DNA from: Pseudophaeobacter sp. EL27
GTDB lineage: Bacteria > Pseudomonadota > Alphaproteobacteria > Rhodobacterales > Rhodobacteraceae
DNA: 64,000 nt
Assembly: GCF_900313025.1 (NCBI RefSeq)
Contig: NZ_OMPQ01000008.1
Span: 163,152-227,151 of the forward strand
Direction of reading: 5' to 3'
Part shown: in pieces, positions 54,863-63,379 of the stretch
Numbering within the stretch: position 1 is the first letter of the stretch
How the letters are laid out: the number at the start of each line of letters is the position of its first letter
Translations under genes and position numbers: made by a program
The notes under the pieces: generated by a model
What the model saw: the letters and a program-made list of their open reading frames with translations, nothing else
The model's database searches: none
Told to the model about the DNA's origin: nothing

Positions 54863-55354
54863 TTAGAATACGCGCGCCAGCTCATCATACAGTGCCTTGC
54901 GCTCATCCTCAGAAAGGAAGGCACCGATCTCGACCTCTCGGCCGCCCCCACGCAGAGTGACGTAGTTGGTCACCGGGCCATCCATGGGGTGGAGCTCGAC
55001 CGTCACCCAGTAGCGGTTGCACTGCCAGCTCTGCTGCGTGCCATTTGCATTGCGCCGCTCCAGCCGGGCCTCTGTGACGTCTAGGGTCAGAACCTCGATC
55101 ACCTGCGCATCGCGGCGGTTGCGGTCCAGCGCGTATTTCAGGCCAAAGAGCGCCAGCAGCAGAAACGGCAGTAGCCCCCAGAACACCACCGATCCCGCAA
55201 AAGACAGCAGCGGCAGGGCGATCAGCAGGGCTGTGCCCCCTATAAACCGCGCGTAGCCCTTGGGGGGCAGGGATTGATGCGGCCAAAGGTGCATCTCACA
55301 AGCGGCCTCAGCCTCGGATGCTGCTGGGGGATGGGTGATCCAGGAATAGGGCAT
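54863..55354 (-). CDS. DUF2244 family membrane protein
   Basis: 163 aa from ATG 55354 (MPYSWITHPP); the open frame extends further upstream through sequence unlike the family. Two hydrophobic stretches (about 38-75) form a helical hairpin, flanked by EMHLWPHQSLPPKGYARFIG and, after the helices, LDVTEARLERRNANGTQQSW and VTNYVTLRGGGREVEIGAFL. DUF2244 proteins typically sit beside cytochrome oxidase genes in alphaproteobacteria, as here beside ctaD. A role in oxidase assembly is inference only. Confidence 0.88.
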   Translation of the reverse strand: MPYSWITHPPAASEAEAACEMHLWPHQSLPPKGYARFIGGTALLIALPLLSFAGSVVFWGLLPFLLLALFGLKYALDRNRRDAQVIEVLTLDVTEARLERRNANGTQQSWQCNRYWVTVELHPMDGPVTNYVTLRGGGREVEIGAFLSEDERKALYDELARVF

Positions 55355-55458
55355 GAAGAGTCTTTGGCAGTGGGGGGCTGAACAGATGGTTTGGGTATTT
55401 ATGTATGTTGCAGGCAGGTTTTCAAGCGGGCAATTGCGCGTGGTGAGCGGCAAAAGAA

Positions 55459-55491
55459 AAGGGCCCCAAAGCAGCTGCTCGGGGGGCCCTT
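55459..55491 (-). terminator. Terminator of ctaD
   Basis: 9-bp arms 55459-55467 and 55483-55491 (AAGGGCCCC/GGGGCCCTT). The minus-strand transcript continues into TTTTCTTTT. It lies about 20 bp past the ctaD stop and reads away toward the DUF2244 gene. Confidence 0.85.
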
Positions 55492-55512
55492 CTTTAGATC
55501 TGTCACGTCACC

Positions 55513-57186
55513 TTAGTGCGCGTGGGGTTTGTCCCAGTCTTCCTGCTTGGGCAGGATCTCGAAGGTGTGCTCTGGGGGTGGGCAGGGCAGGGTCCATTCG
55601 AGGGTGTCGGCATATTCATTCCAGTAGTTGTTCTGGGTGATCTTCGCGCCGCGCAGCAGCGAGTAGATCATCACCCCAAAGAACAGAATGAAGGATGCGA
55701 AGGACAGGAAGGCGCCATAGGACGAGATCTTGTTCCAGTAGGCAAAGCCTTCGGGATAGTCGATGTAACGACGTGGCATGCCCTGACGACCCAGGAAGTG
55801 CTGGGGGAAGAAGGTCAGGTTGGCGCCGATGAAAAACATCCAGAAGTGAATCTGTGCGCCCAGCTCGTTGTACTGACGGCCGGTCATCTTGCCGAAGTAG
55901 AAGTAGATACCCGAGAAGATCGCAAATACGGCGCCGAGGGACATAACATAGTGGAAGTGTGCAACCACGTAGTAGGTGTCATGATAGGCGCGGTCGATGG
56001 AGGCCTGGGACAGAACCACCCCTGTGACACCACCAACGGTGAACAGGAAGAGGAAGCCGAATGCAAACATCATTGGCGCTTTGAACTCGATGGAGCCGCC
56101 CCACATGGTGGCAATCCAGGAGAAGACCTTAACGCCGGTGGGAACCGCGATGACCATGGTTGCCAGCATGAAGTAGGCCTGTTGGTTCAGCGACATGCCA
56201 ACAGTGTACATGTGGTGCGCCCAAACGACGAAGCCCAAGACACCAATGGCGATGATCGCCCAGACCATGGGCAGGTAGCCAAAGACGGGCTTGCGCGCGA
56301 AAGTGGCGATCACGTGGGAGATGATACCAAAACCAGGCAGGATCACGATGTAGACTTCGGGGTGACCAAAGAACCACAGGATGTGCTGATACAGAATTGG
56401 ATCGCCGCCACCGGCAGGATCAAAGAAGGTGAAGCCAAAGTTGCGGTCCATCAGCAACATGGTGATGGCGCCGGCCAGAACAGGCAGGGACAACAGGATC
56501 AGCCAGGAGGTCACAAAGATAGACCAGCTGAACAGCGGCACCTTGAACAGGGTCATGCCAGGGGCACGCATGTTCAGGAAGGTGGTGATCATGTTGATCG
56601 CGCCGAGGATCGACGAGGCGCCCGAGACGTGAACGGCAAAGATCGCCAGATCCATCGAGTAGCCGCCCTCATTGACCGAGAGCGGTGGGTAGAGAACCCA
56701 GCCCACACCAGAGCCAAGCTGGTCGTTACCGCCGGGAGACAGAACCGAAGCAACCGCCAGCGAGGTACCAGCTACATAGAGCCAGAAGCTGAGGTTGTTC
56801 ATCCGCGGGAAGGCCATGTCAGGCGCGCCGATCTGCAGTGGCATGAAGTAGTTGCCAAAGCCGCCGAACAGCGCCGGGATCACCACGAAGAACATCATCA
56901 AGATGCCGTGGGCGGTGATCAACACGTTCCACAGGTGCCCATTGGGGGTACATTCGCTGGAAGCATCCGCAACAAAGCGGGCGCCTTCCGCGCACATGTA
57001 CTGAACGCCTGGATCCATCAGCTCAAGCCGCATGTAAACGGTGAACGCGACGGAGATGAAACCTACAAGCGCCGAAACGATGAGGTAGAGAATGCCGATA
57101 TCTTTATGGTTCGTGCTCATGAACCAGCGGGTGAAAAATCCGCGCTCGTCTTCGTGGCCGTGACCATGAATGGCTGCGTCTGCCAT
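55513..57186 (-). CDS. ctaD: Cytochrome c oxidase subunit I (aa3 type)
   Basis: Catalytic subunit with heme a and the heme a3-CuB site, 557 aa, 12 helices. Landmarks: [13 protein letters not shown] near the N-terminus, the heme a ligand His in [11 protein letters not shown], CuB His in [19 protein letters not shown] with the cross-linked Tyr, the K-channel region and HHMYTVG, and the double-His [13 protein letters not shown]-channel Asp is in NLSFWL-preceding [12 protein letters not shown]. An FNR-type box lies 105 bp upstream (57291-57304). The other subunits are in the coxB cluster about 46 kb away. Confidence 0.98.
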   Translation of the reverse strand: MADAAIHGHGHEDERGFFTRWFMSTNHKDIGILYLIVSALVGFISVAFTVYMRLELMDPGVQYMCAEGARFVADASSECTPNGHLWNVLITAHGILMMFFVVIPALFGGFGNYFMPLQIGAPDMAFPRMNNLSFWLYVAGTSLAVASVLSPGGNDQLGSGVGWVLYPPLSVNEGGYSMDLAIFAVHVSGASSILGAINMITTFLNMRAPGMTLFKVPLFSWSIFVTSWLILLSLPVLAGAITMLLMDRNFGFTFFDPAGGGDPILYQHILWFFGHPEVYIVILPGFGIISHVIATFARKPVFGYLPMVWAIIAIGVLGFVVWAHHMYTVGMSLNQQAYFMLATMVIAVPTGVKVFSWIATMWGGSIEFKAPMMFAFGFLFLFTVGGVTGVVLSQASIDRAYHDTYYVVAHFHYVMSLGAVFAIFSGIYFYFGKMTGRQYNELGAQIHFWMFFIGANLTFFPQHFLGRQGMPRRYIDYPEGFAYWNKISSYGAFLSFASFILFFGVMIYSLLRGAKITQNNYWNEYADTLEWTLPCPPPEHTFEILPKQEDWDKPHAH

Positions 57187-57290
57187 TAGGTGCCTCCTGT
57201 TGCATAACTTTCGGCCACAGGAGTACTCCAGATGGCCATAGACTCACATGCGGTTTTAGTGTGCCGTGTGGTGGCCTTCAATGGCGGAGT

Positions 57291-57304
57291 TTGATCTGGA
57301 TCAA
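57291..57304. promoter_or_regulatory. FNR/FnrL-type box upstream of ctaD
   Basis: TTGATCTGGATCAA, a perfect match to TTGAT-N4-ATCAA, 105 bp upstream of the ctaD start. Together with the box before coxB it suggests oxygen-linked control of both oxidase loci. Confidence 0.82.
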
Positions 57305-57421
57305 GATTAATTGTCGCGGGCACTTGTTTTTTCCGGCGTTTTTCCCATTTCATGCGGGGTTTGAGCTGATCTGGTTGGGTTTCCCGGCGGGTGAGGTGGG
57401 CACAGCGACGGGCCTGTCGTC

Positions 57422-57435
57422 TTGATCTGGCTCAG
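57422..57435. promoter_or_regulatory. Imperfect FNR-like site near the HIT gene
   Basis: TTGATCTGGCTCAG keeps the left half-site and the same N4 as 57291, but has two mismatches in the right half. It lies 90 bp upstream of the HIT gene. Only a possible weak site. Confidence 0.35.
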
Positions 57436-57524
57436 TTCAAAGGCTTGACCATGGCTGAGATGAGCCGCAAAACCCTTGGTAAATCAGTGCCACACCGATC
57501 TGTGCAACCAAGGAGGCCAGCAAA

Positions 57525-57950
57525 ATGACTGCCTATGATCCCGAAAACATCTTTGCCAAGCTCCTGCGCGGAGAAATTCCGGCAGCGCGCGTGTACGAAG
57601 ATGAGCAGACCCTGGCCTTTATGGATATCATGCCCCGCGCCGATGGCCATCTGTTGGTCATTCCCAAAACCCCCTGCCGCAATGTGCTGGATGCCAGCCC
57701 GGAACAGCTGGCGGCGGTGATGCAAACGGTGCAGAAGCTGAGCAATGCAGTGCTCAAGGCCTTCTCGGCGGATGGGGTCACTTTGCAGCAGTTCAATGAG
57801 GCGGCCGGCGGACAAGAGGTCTTTCATTTGCATTTCCACATCCTGCCACGCCACGAGGGGGACAAGCTGCGCCCGCCCGGAAAAATGGCGGAGCGTGAAG
57901 TCATTGAATACCACGCCGCCAAGATCCGGGAGGCCGTTGCAGGCCTGTAA
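57525..57950 (+). CDS. HIT family nucleotide-binding protein
   Basis: 141 aa histidine-triad hydrolase/transferase. The catalytic triad HLHFHILPR (HxHxHxx) is at about residues 104-112, with N-terminal NIFAKLLRGEIPAARVYEDE and DGHLLVIPKTPCRNVLDASP. HINT-like proteins hydrolyse nucleoside phosphoramidates; the physiological role is not settled. The start ATG 57525 follows a good AAGGAGG site. Confidence 0.94.
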   Translation: MTAYDPENIFAKLLRGEIPAARVYEDEQTLAFMDIMPRADGHLLVIPKTPCRNVLDASPEQLAAVMQTVQKLSNAVLKAFSADGVTLQQFNEAAGGQEVFHLHFHILPRHEGDKLRPPGKMAEREVIEYHAAKIREAVAGL

Positions 57951-58435
57951 TTCCCAATCCAGTTTACCCCGTGAATAGAGCCTCAAGGCCCGTCTCTGTC
58001 TGCCTGGCCCTGAGGCGTGGGGGCGGAATGGGGGCTCTGTGGCGGCTGAACCCCGGCTCGTCTGTGGGGGAGGCTGCCGGGGGATCCAAGCATTTGGCTT
58101 TTGATATGAGTTTGACGAGTTCCGCTGCCAGAGTTGATTTTATTCTCTGGATGCGTAGTATTTCTCAAATTGAAACTACATTTTTTTGAAATTCGGCGCC
58201 GCTGAAGAGTGACACTGAATTTGAGACTGAATGTGACCATTTTGGACCAGTGACCTGAATTTTCGTAGTTTCGTCACTGGCTCCGTTTATCCGATTGAAG
58301 GCGTCAAATTTTGGGCACTTCACGGCTGATGCGATGAACAAGTTTGAACCCAGAAGCTGCGTTTGTTTGACTTCTCTGGCGTTGGGACGCTGCCCGATTT
58401 TGTGTTGAGGGTCTGTATGAGTAACGAGGTGCAAT
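57951..58435. other. 485-bp intergenic region
   Basis: No convincing gene; short open frames here have unnatural composition. From about 58080 rightward the sequence is AT-richer. A perfect 8-bp inverted repeat CCAGTGAC (58247-58254) / GTCACTGG (58273-58280) with an 18-bp spacer lies about 155 bp before the LuxR/hydrolase start and could be a regulator site. No strong terminator was seen. Confidence 0.5.
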
Positions 58436-60172
58436 GTGACCAATTTGCAGCCAGATATCCTGCCCTCAAAAGAGCAGATTGTTGCGGCAATCTATGAAAC
58501 TACCTTGCGTCCGCAGCTGTTTGACAGGTTCTCGACCGAGCAAAAACAAAACACATTCGCGCGTGAAAAACCCATGTCGAGTGGGCCCAGCCCTGTCATT
58601 GAAGCGCCAGAACTCCAGGCACATTTTGCCCGGGCATTGGATATTCTGGAACAGCAGTGGGTTCAGATGGACCGGCCAAGCCCAGTGAAAATTTGGGAGG
58701 ATCCCTCTGTTCCTGGATGGGAGGATAGTTCCGCCAAAGAGGAGGATCTCTGGATCCTGGTCGCCATTGATGGCGAGCTTTTGCACAGGCGAATGAGGCC
58801 AAGCGCGGAGCCGGACCTACGGGAGCGGGCAGAACAGGAAATGCTGTCTTGGGTGGCCCGGGCGCAGGTTGCAAATGGGAGTTGGTACAGGTTTGTAGAG
58901 CGAATTGGATCGCAGAATTTTTCCTGGCAGGATATTTTGATCCTTGAAACCTCGGTGCAAAATAAAAAGCTCCTGTGCCGCCCGATCTGGATTGGTACGG
59001 GTGCGACGGCAGGGGGCCAGCCCATTGCGATATTGGTCGAGCTCTTGGATGTTTACTGGCCTGCCAGCGCCAATTTTTTCATAGCGGAGACATTTGGGCT
59101 GACCCCGCGAGAAGTCAGCCATCTGCGTGCCTTTGTGCTGGCTCTGGAGGCAGGCCAGTTGCAGACGCAGGGGTTGACGGAAATTGCGGCCAAGGCAGGC
59201 GCGCCTGGGATCGTCGAATTCATCCGTCTTGTTGGTTTTTTATTGCAGGAACATGCGCGCGATATGGCAATTGCCAGTGGTGCTGTTTTGCCGCCAAGCC
59301 TGCAATTACGAGACAGGACAGGGCGCAAAACCCAAGTCTTCAGACTGGGAGCAGAGACCGGGCAGCCGGTTATCTTTGTGCATGGCATGATGGATGGCAT
59401 TGCTGGGGTGCAGCATCTGCAACCACAGTTGCGCTCTGGTGGCTTTCGGGTCTATGCGCCTTTGCGCGGGGGCTATGGGGCCTCATCTCCGCCACCACAA
59501 AAACACCAGCAGGTCGATGCTTTTGTGGCACAGATCGAAGCACTTATCGAACAGGAAAACCTGCGTCGACCACTTCTTTTGGGGCATCGCAGCGGGGTAA
59601 TTTTTGCCAGGGTTGCCGCGCTGCGTTTGCGGGGTCGCATCGGTGGCTTGGTTGGGGTCGCACCAACGCCGCCGTTAAAACAGGCGCGCGACTATCGCAG
59701 CCTTCACCGGTTTCACCGTTCCCTCGCGCTCTGTACCCGGTTTGCCCCATTTCTTGCCCCTTTGGCTCTGAAGAGGTGGAGCAAATCAATTCGACAGCAA
59801 GGCGCTTCGGCCTTGGTACACAGTCAGGCGCGGCCTGGCAGCAAGGGCTGGGAGCAGCTCCAGGGGATGGAGCTGGATGCGCTGCTTTCTTTGAGTCTGT
59901 CTTTGATGATGGAGCAGGGCGGGGAAGGGGTTCTGGCCGACCTGATGCTGACGTCAGAGGATTGGCGCGAGCAAGTGATTGGCCATGCGGAGCAGACGAT
60001 TTTTCTGTGTGGTTCAAAGGAGGCTCTGGTGCGACAGCAAGGGCTGTACCCTCAGGTGCTGGGGGCCGACAAGATCCAGCTTCGTGTCTGCTCGGGGATG
60101 GGGGATGTTCTGCTCTATGTCTGCCCGGAACTGGTGCTGGCGGCGCTTGAGGACTTGTCGGAGGTGCAATAA
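58436..60172 (+). CDS. LuxR-like HTH / alpha-beta hydrolase fusion, catalytically doubtful
   Basis: 578 aa from GTG 58436. The N-terminal ~215 residues are of unknown type. A LuxR-like start FGLTPREVSHLRAFVLALEA (about 222-241) is followed by LTEIAAKAGAP, but the usual recognition helix (xTVRxHxxxIxxK) is missing. From about residue 300 an alpha/beta hydrolase fold begins: GQPVIFVHGMMDGIAGVQHL and the nucleophile elbow GHRSG (S386). The position of the catalytic His (GxGHxxxY...PEL) is GMGDVLLYVCPEL, with Asp557 instead, and the acid position reads CGSKEALV (Glu). It is probably a ligand-sensing or regulatory protein; residual esterase activity is not excluded. Confidence 0.8.
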   Translation: MTNLQPDILPSKEQIVAAIYETTLRPQLFDRFSTEQKQNTFAREKPMSSGPSPVIEAPELQAHFARALDILEQQWVQMDRPSPVKIWEDPSVPGWEDSSAKEEDLWILVAIDGELLHRRMRPSAEPDLRERAEQEMLSWVARAQVANGSWYRFVERIGSQNFSWQDILILETSVQNKKLLCRPIWIGTGATAGGQPIAILVELLDVYWPASANFFIAETFGLTPREVSHLRAFVLALEAGQLQTQGLTEIAAKAGAPGIVEFIRLVGFLLQEHARDMAIASGAVLPPSLQLRDRTGRKTQVFRLGAETGQPVIFVHGMMDGIAGVQHLQPQLRSGGFRVYAPLRGGYGASSPPPQKHQQVDAFVAQIEALIEQENLRRPLLLGHRSGVIFARVAALRLRGRIGGLVGVAPTPPLKQARDYRSLHRFHRSLALCTRFAPFLAPLALKRWSKSIRQQGASALVHSQARPGSKGWEQLQGMELDALLSLSLSLMMEQGGEGVLADLMLTSEDWREQVIGHAEQTIFLCGSKEALVRQQGLYPQVLGADKIQLRVCSGMGDVLLYVCPELVLAALEDLSEVQ

Positions 60173-60287
60173 CCTAAGTTCAACCTGCTTTGCTAAAGGC
60201 GCGGGGGGGTATATGGTGCAGAGCCCGTCCGCCTGAACGCGCAGAGTTTATCGCAGCCCTGTGATCAGGGACAAGCGCAAAGGAAGC

Positions 60288-60950
60288 TCACCCAATCTCT
60301 GCCGCAAAGACCTCGTAAAAGCTGCGTTTGAGGGCGACATCCACATCGGCGAGAGAAACGGGCAAGCCGAGATCTACCAGGCTGGTGACACCGTGTTCCT
60401 GAATGCCGCAGGGCACAATGCCGCCAAAGTGGTCGAGGTCAGGTTCGACATTGATCGAAATACCATGGAAGCTCACCCATTTGCGCAGCCGAATACCAAT
60501 GGCAGCAACCTTGTCTTCCGTCAGGCCACCGTCTGCCCGGCGCGGTTTGTCCGGCCGTTCGATCCAAACGCCAACACGCCCTGTTCTGATATGGCCGGTG
60601 AGGTTGAACTCAGCCAGAGCCAAAATCACCCAGGCTTCTAGCTCCTGCACAAAGCGGCGCACATCATGGCCGCGTTTGGCGACATTCAGCATGACATAGA
60701 CCACACGTTGGCCGGGGCCATGATAGGTGTATTGGCCACCACGTTTGGAGGGGTAAACCGGAAAGCGATCCGGGTCCGTCAGGTCTTCGATCTTGGCAGA
60801 GGTTCCCGCCGTATAGAGTGGCGGATGTTCCAGTAACCAGATGCATTCTTCGGCTTCACCAGCGGCGATTGCCGCGGCGCGGGTTTCCATAAAGGAAACA
60901 GCACTGTCATAGTCGACCAGATTGTCAGACGTGACCCATTCTACCATCAA
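60288..60950 (-). CDS. lipB: Octanoyltransferase (lipoate-protein ligase B)
   Basis: Transfers octanoyl from ACP to lipoyl domains, the first step of lipoate synthesis. It is 220 aa; start ATG 60950 or 60947. Conserved: [31 protein letters not shown], the catalytic lysine in [16 protein letters not shown] and the acyl-thioester cysteine in [16 protein letters not shown]. lipA is not in the window. Confidence 0.96.
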   Translation of the reverse strand: MMVEWVTSDNLVDYDSAVSFMETRAAAIAAGEAEECIWLLEHPPLYTAGTSAKIEDLTDPDRFPVYPSKRGGQYTYHGPGQRVVYVMLNVAKRGHDVRRFVQELEAWVILALAEFNLTGHIRTGRVGVWIERPDKPRRADGGLTEDKVAAIGIRLRKWVSFHGISINVEPDLDHFGGIVPCGIQEHGVTSLVDLGLPVSLADVDVALKRSFYEVFAAEIG

Positions 60951-61073
60951 AGATCTCGTCGATTAGGTAAGGCAATTAGCCTTAGAGGTGATTTTTTGCC
61001 AAAATGACTCGTGCGAGAGGCGTGAGCTGGTCTAGGCTGATTCCATATTGCTTGTTTTATAAAGGGGTGTGAC

Positions 61074-62828
61074 ATGTTTTCAAAGTCACTAAAGTCTGTC
61101 TTGGCAGCCGCGATGTTCACCACGTCATCTGTGGGCCCGGTGTTTGCAGACAATTTAGGTGCCGCGCTGATCGGCGGGTTGATTGGCGGCGCCATCGTCA
61201 GTGGAGCCAATCGCAATAGACGCGCCACCACCACACGACGATCCTCCGGAAATTCTGCGGCTCGGACCCAGAATAAGGAGACCCAGACCTCTTTGAACTA
61301 CTTTGGTTTCCCGGCTGGTTCACCCGATGGCGTGATGGGGCGCAAATCGCGCGCAGCCATCAGCCAGTATCAGGCCTATATGGGATACCCCGCCACTGGA
61401 CAGCTCACAGAATATGAGCGTGGGTTTCTCACCTCCTCGCGCCAGCGCGCCCTGGCCAGCGGGTTTCAGGCCACCCAGCAGGCCAATTCGCATCCCGATG
61501 GCTCCAAGATCCTTTTGAAAATCTATTTGAATGAACAATTGCAACAGCAGCAGCAGGTTCCCGCTCCACAGATGGCCGGTGTGCCGACAACCACCATGGT
61601 TGGGGTGCCGCAGCAATATGGCCAACAGATCCAGCCGCAGGGAGGATATGTCGGACAGGCTCCGGTTACGATGCAAACCTATGGCGTGCAGCCACAGGTG
61701 AATGGCCAGTTAATCCAGGGGCAGGGCCAGCCTGTGCAGGGCTATGTTGGTCAGGTCGCCCAGGGACAAGTCTACCAGGGGCAGCAGGTCTACCAGAGAC
61801 AGGTGCCACAGGGGCAGGTCTATCAAGGTCAGCAGATGCAGGGGCAGCAGGTCTTCCAGGGCCAAGTTTACCAGAGGCTGCCAGTTCCGGGTCAGCAGCT
61901 TCAGGGTCAAGCCGCGCAGGGGCAGTTGGTTCAGGGCCAACAAATACAGGGCCAAGTGTATCAGGGGCAGAATGGACAGCAACCCACGGCGCCGCAGGGC
62001 GTAGCCGTCGCGGCGCTCAGCTCACCTGCGGCTGCAGCGGTGACAGCCGCAGTGGCTGAGCCAGAGCCAAGTCAGAATGTCTACACCGGCCCACAGATCC
62101 AGCGCCGCGCCCTGGTGATTGGGGTGGATGGCTATGAGAACCTTGAATCCCTGCAAAAGGCACGCAATGACGCACTGGCCGTGAGCAACGCCTTGGTCGA
62201 CCTCGGTTTTGATGTGCTGACTCTCTATGACGCCAGTCGCCGTGACATCAACAGTGCTGTGTCGACCATGGCAGGCCAGATCGAGCCGGGAGATGAGGTT
62301 CTGTTCTACTTTGCCGGCCATGGCATCGAAGTGGATGGGCGCAACTACCTGCTGCCCTCGGACGTACCTGTGGTAAACTACGGCGATGAGAGCTTCCTGA
62401 CAGGGGAGAGTATCCCTGCCGGTCGCATTCTGGACACCTTCCAGCGCCGGGGCGCCCGGACCACGGTGATGGTTCTGGATGCCTGCCGTAACAATCCCTT
62501 TGCGCAGGATGGTAAGCGGGCCGTTGGTGGTGCTCGTGGATTGGTTCGGATGGACCCTCCAGAAGGGGCTTTCATCCTCTATTCCGCAGGTGCTGGTCAA
62601 ACTGCGCTGGACCGCCTGTCGGATGATGATGAGAACCCCAATTCGGTCTTCACCCGGGCCTTGCTGCCACGGCTTCAAGAGCCGGGCATGTCGCTGCATG
62701 ACTTGGCCAAGCAGGTGCGGCGGGATGTGCAGAAACTGGCCTCTACCGTAAATCACGAGCAGTTCCCGGCCTATTACGACCAGATGTCCGGGGACCTATT
62801 CCTGTCGTCGCAAGTGGCGGATCAATAA
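61074..62828 (+). CDS. Exported caspase-like (C14) protein with Gln/Gly-rich repeats
   Basis: 584 aa. Signal peptide about 1-25 (ends GPVFA), then a glycine-zipper stretch LGAALIGGLIGGAIVSGA (about 28-45) that may insert in a membrane. A peptidoglycan-binding-like motif follows (about 70-125: YFGFPAGSPDGVMGRKSRAA, YMGYPATGQL). Residues about 179-304 are low-complexity repeats of VYQGQ(Q)/QGQ units. The caspase domain runs about 344-575: RRALVIGVDGYENLESLQKA, catalytic His416 in FYFAGHGIEV and Cys471 in VLDACRNNPF, both intact. It would be an active cysteine peptidase on the periplasmic side, with a probable self-interaction region. Substrate and role unknown. It is monocistronic. Confidence 0.9.
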   Translation: MFSKSLKSVLAAAMFTTSSVGPVFADNLGAALIGGLIGGAIVSGANRNRRATTTRRSSGNSAARTQNKETQTSLNYFGFPAGSPDGVMGRKSRAAISQYQAYMGYPATGQLTEYERGFLTSSRQRALASGFQATQQANSHPDGSKILLKIYLNEQLQQQQQVPAPQMAGVPTTTMVGVPQQYGQQIQPQGGYVGQAPVTMQTYGVQPQVNGQLIQGQGQPVQGYVGQVAQGQVYQGQQVYQRQVPQGQVYQGQQMQGQQVFQGQVYQRLPVPGQQLQGQAAQGQLVQGQQIQGQVYQGQNGQQPTAPQGVAVAALSSPAAAAVTAAVAEPEPSQNVYTGPQIQRRALVIGVDGYENLESLQKARNDALAVSNALVDLGFDVLTLYDASRRDINSAVSTMAGQIEPGDEVLFYFAGHGIEVDGRNYLLPSDVPVVNYGDESFLTGESIPAGRILDTFQRRGARTTVMVLDACRNNPFAQDGKRAVGGARGLVRMDPPEGAFILYSAGAGQTALDRLSDDDENPNSVFTRALLPRLQEPGMSLHDLAKQVRRDVQKLASTVNHEQFPAYYDQMSGDLFLSSQVADQ

Positions 62829-63018
62829 CCGTTTTCTCCTATATAGGGGAGGATGATTGCGCGGGGGAGTGGGCTTGTTCCACGCCCCCGAACGCTCTTT
62901 TAAAGCGGGTAGTTCTTTTGTGTTTCGAAGAGAGGTCGTGAAAACGCACTTTCTTTGATTTTGCCTCTTCACATCTCGTCATGGCTCGTCTAATACCGCC
63001 ACACCAAGCCTAGACAGT

Positions 63019-63105
63019 GCGGTCGTGGCGGAATTGGTAGACGCGCAGCGTTGAGGTCGCTGTGGGGTAACACCCGTGGAAGTTCGAGTCTTCTCGACCG
63101 CACCA
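63019..63105 (+). tRNA. tRNA-Leu(GAG), with encoded CCA
   Basis: 87 nt. Acceptor stem GCGGTCG (63019-63025) pairs with CGACCGC (63095-63101), discriminator A, encoded CCA at 63103-63105. The anticodon arm is CAGCG-TTGAGGT-CGCTG, anticodon GAG (reads CUC/CUU). The long variable arm (GGGGTAACACCC-type) and GTTCGAGTC T-loop confirm a class II leucine tRNA. The sequence beyond it carries phage-type genes, consistent with use as an integration site. Confidence 0.97.
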
Positions 63106-63133
63106 AATTATCATTGAAAAGATTGGATAATTT
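63105..63133. other. Inverted repeat next to the tRNA-Leu 3' end
   Basis: AAATTATC (63105-63112) and GATAATTT (63126-63133), 13-bp spacer, beginning at the last base of the tRNA. It is AT-rich in a GC-rich genome. Could be an integrase/excisionase arm site or part of an att site; its partner att would be outside the window. Confidence 0.45.
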
Positions 63134-63139
63134 CTAGTT

Positions 63140-63379
63140 CTAGAGATTTTGGCCCCCACTTTGGCCCCCACTTTTCTCTTCGCTTGAAATCGCGTACAGA
63201 CCGTCGATTTGAGCGACTGAATAGACCGGGCGGGAGCCTGGGTATGGGTGGTGCTTTACGATTCTTCCCGCACGGACCATCTTGTAAAATGTGTCACGTC
63301 CAAAGGGCCAGCGAGGTGAACGGATCGCCTGAACCCCAGTCACGAATTTTGCTTCTTCAGGAATGTGGACAGAAGTCAT
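63140..63379 (-). CDS. AlpA/excisionase-like HTH protein
   Basis: 79 aa. The winged-helix-type DNA-binding pattern of phage AlpA/excisionase proteins is seen: FGRDTFYKMVRAGRIVKHHP and SRPVYSVAQIDGLYAIS. The C-terminus ends with a tandem SGGQSGGQ encoded by a 12-bp direct repeat (63149-63160 and 63161-63172). Its ATG overlaps the stop of the methyltransferase-like gene (ATGA), so they are translationally coupled. Such proteins regulate excision or prophage promoters; no integrase is visible in the window. Confidence 0.75.
   Translation of the reverse strand: MTSVHIPEEAKFVTGVQAIRSPRWPFGRDTFYKMVRAGRIVKHHPYPGSRPVYSVAQIDGLYAISSEEKSGGQSGGQNL

Larger units (their letters stand above)
57187..57524. 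other. ctaD/HIT divergent regulatory region
   Basis: 338 bp without a gene. It contains a perfect FNR-type box (57291-57304) and a degraded one (57422-57435), and should carry both the leftward ctaD promoter and the rightward HIT-protein promoter. Confidence 0.6.

Noticed and set aside
55516..57189. Plus-strand open frame opposite ctaD (about 557 codons)
   Set aside because: Exact shadow of the unmistakable ctaD gene; rich in charged residues with no domain.
57971..58189. Short plus-strand frame (72 codons) after the HIT gene
   Set aside because: No homology, unlikely composition and no ribosome-binding site.
61608..61983. Gln/Gly repeat region considered as a possible frame artefact
   Set aside because: The reading frame continues without stop into a perfect caspase domain with both catalytic residues, so the repeat is real coding sequence.
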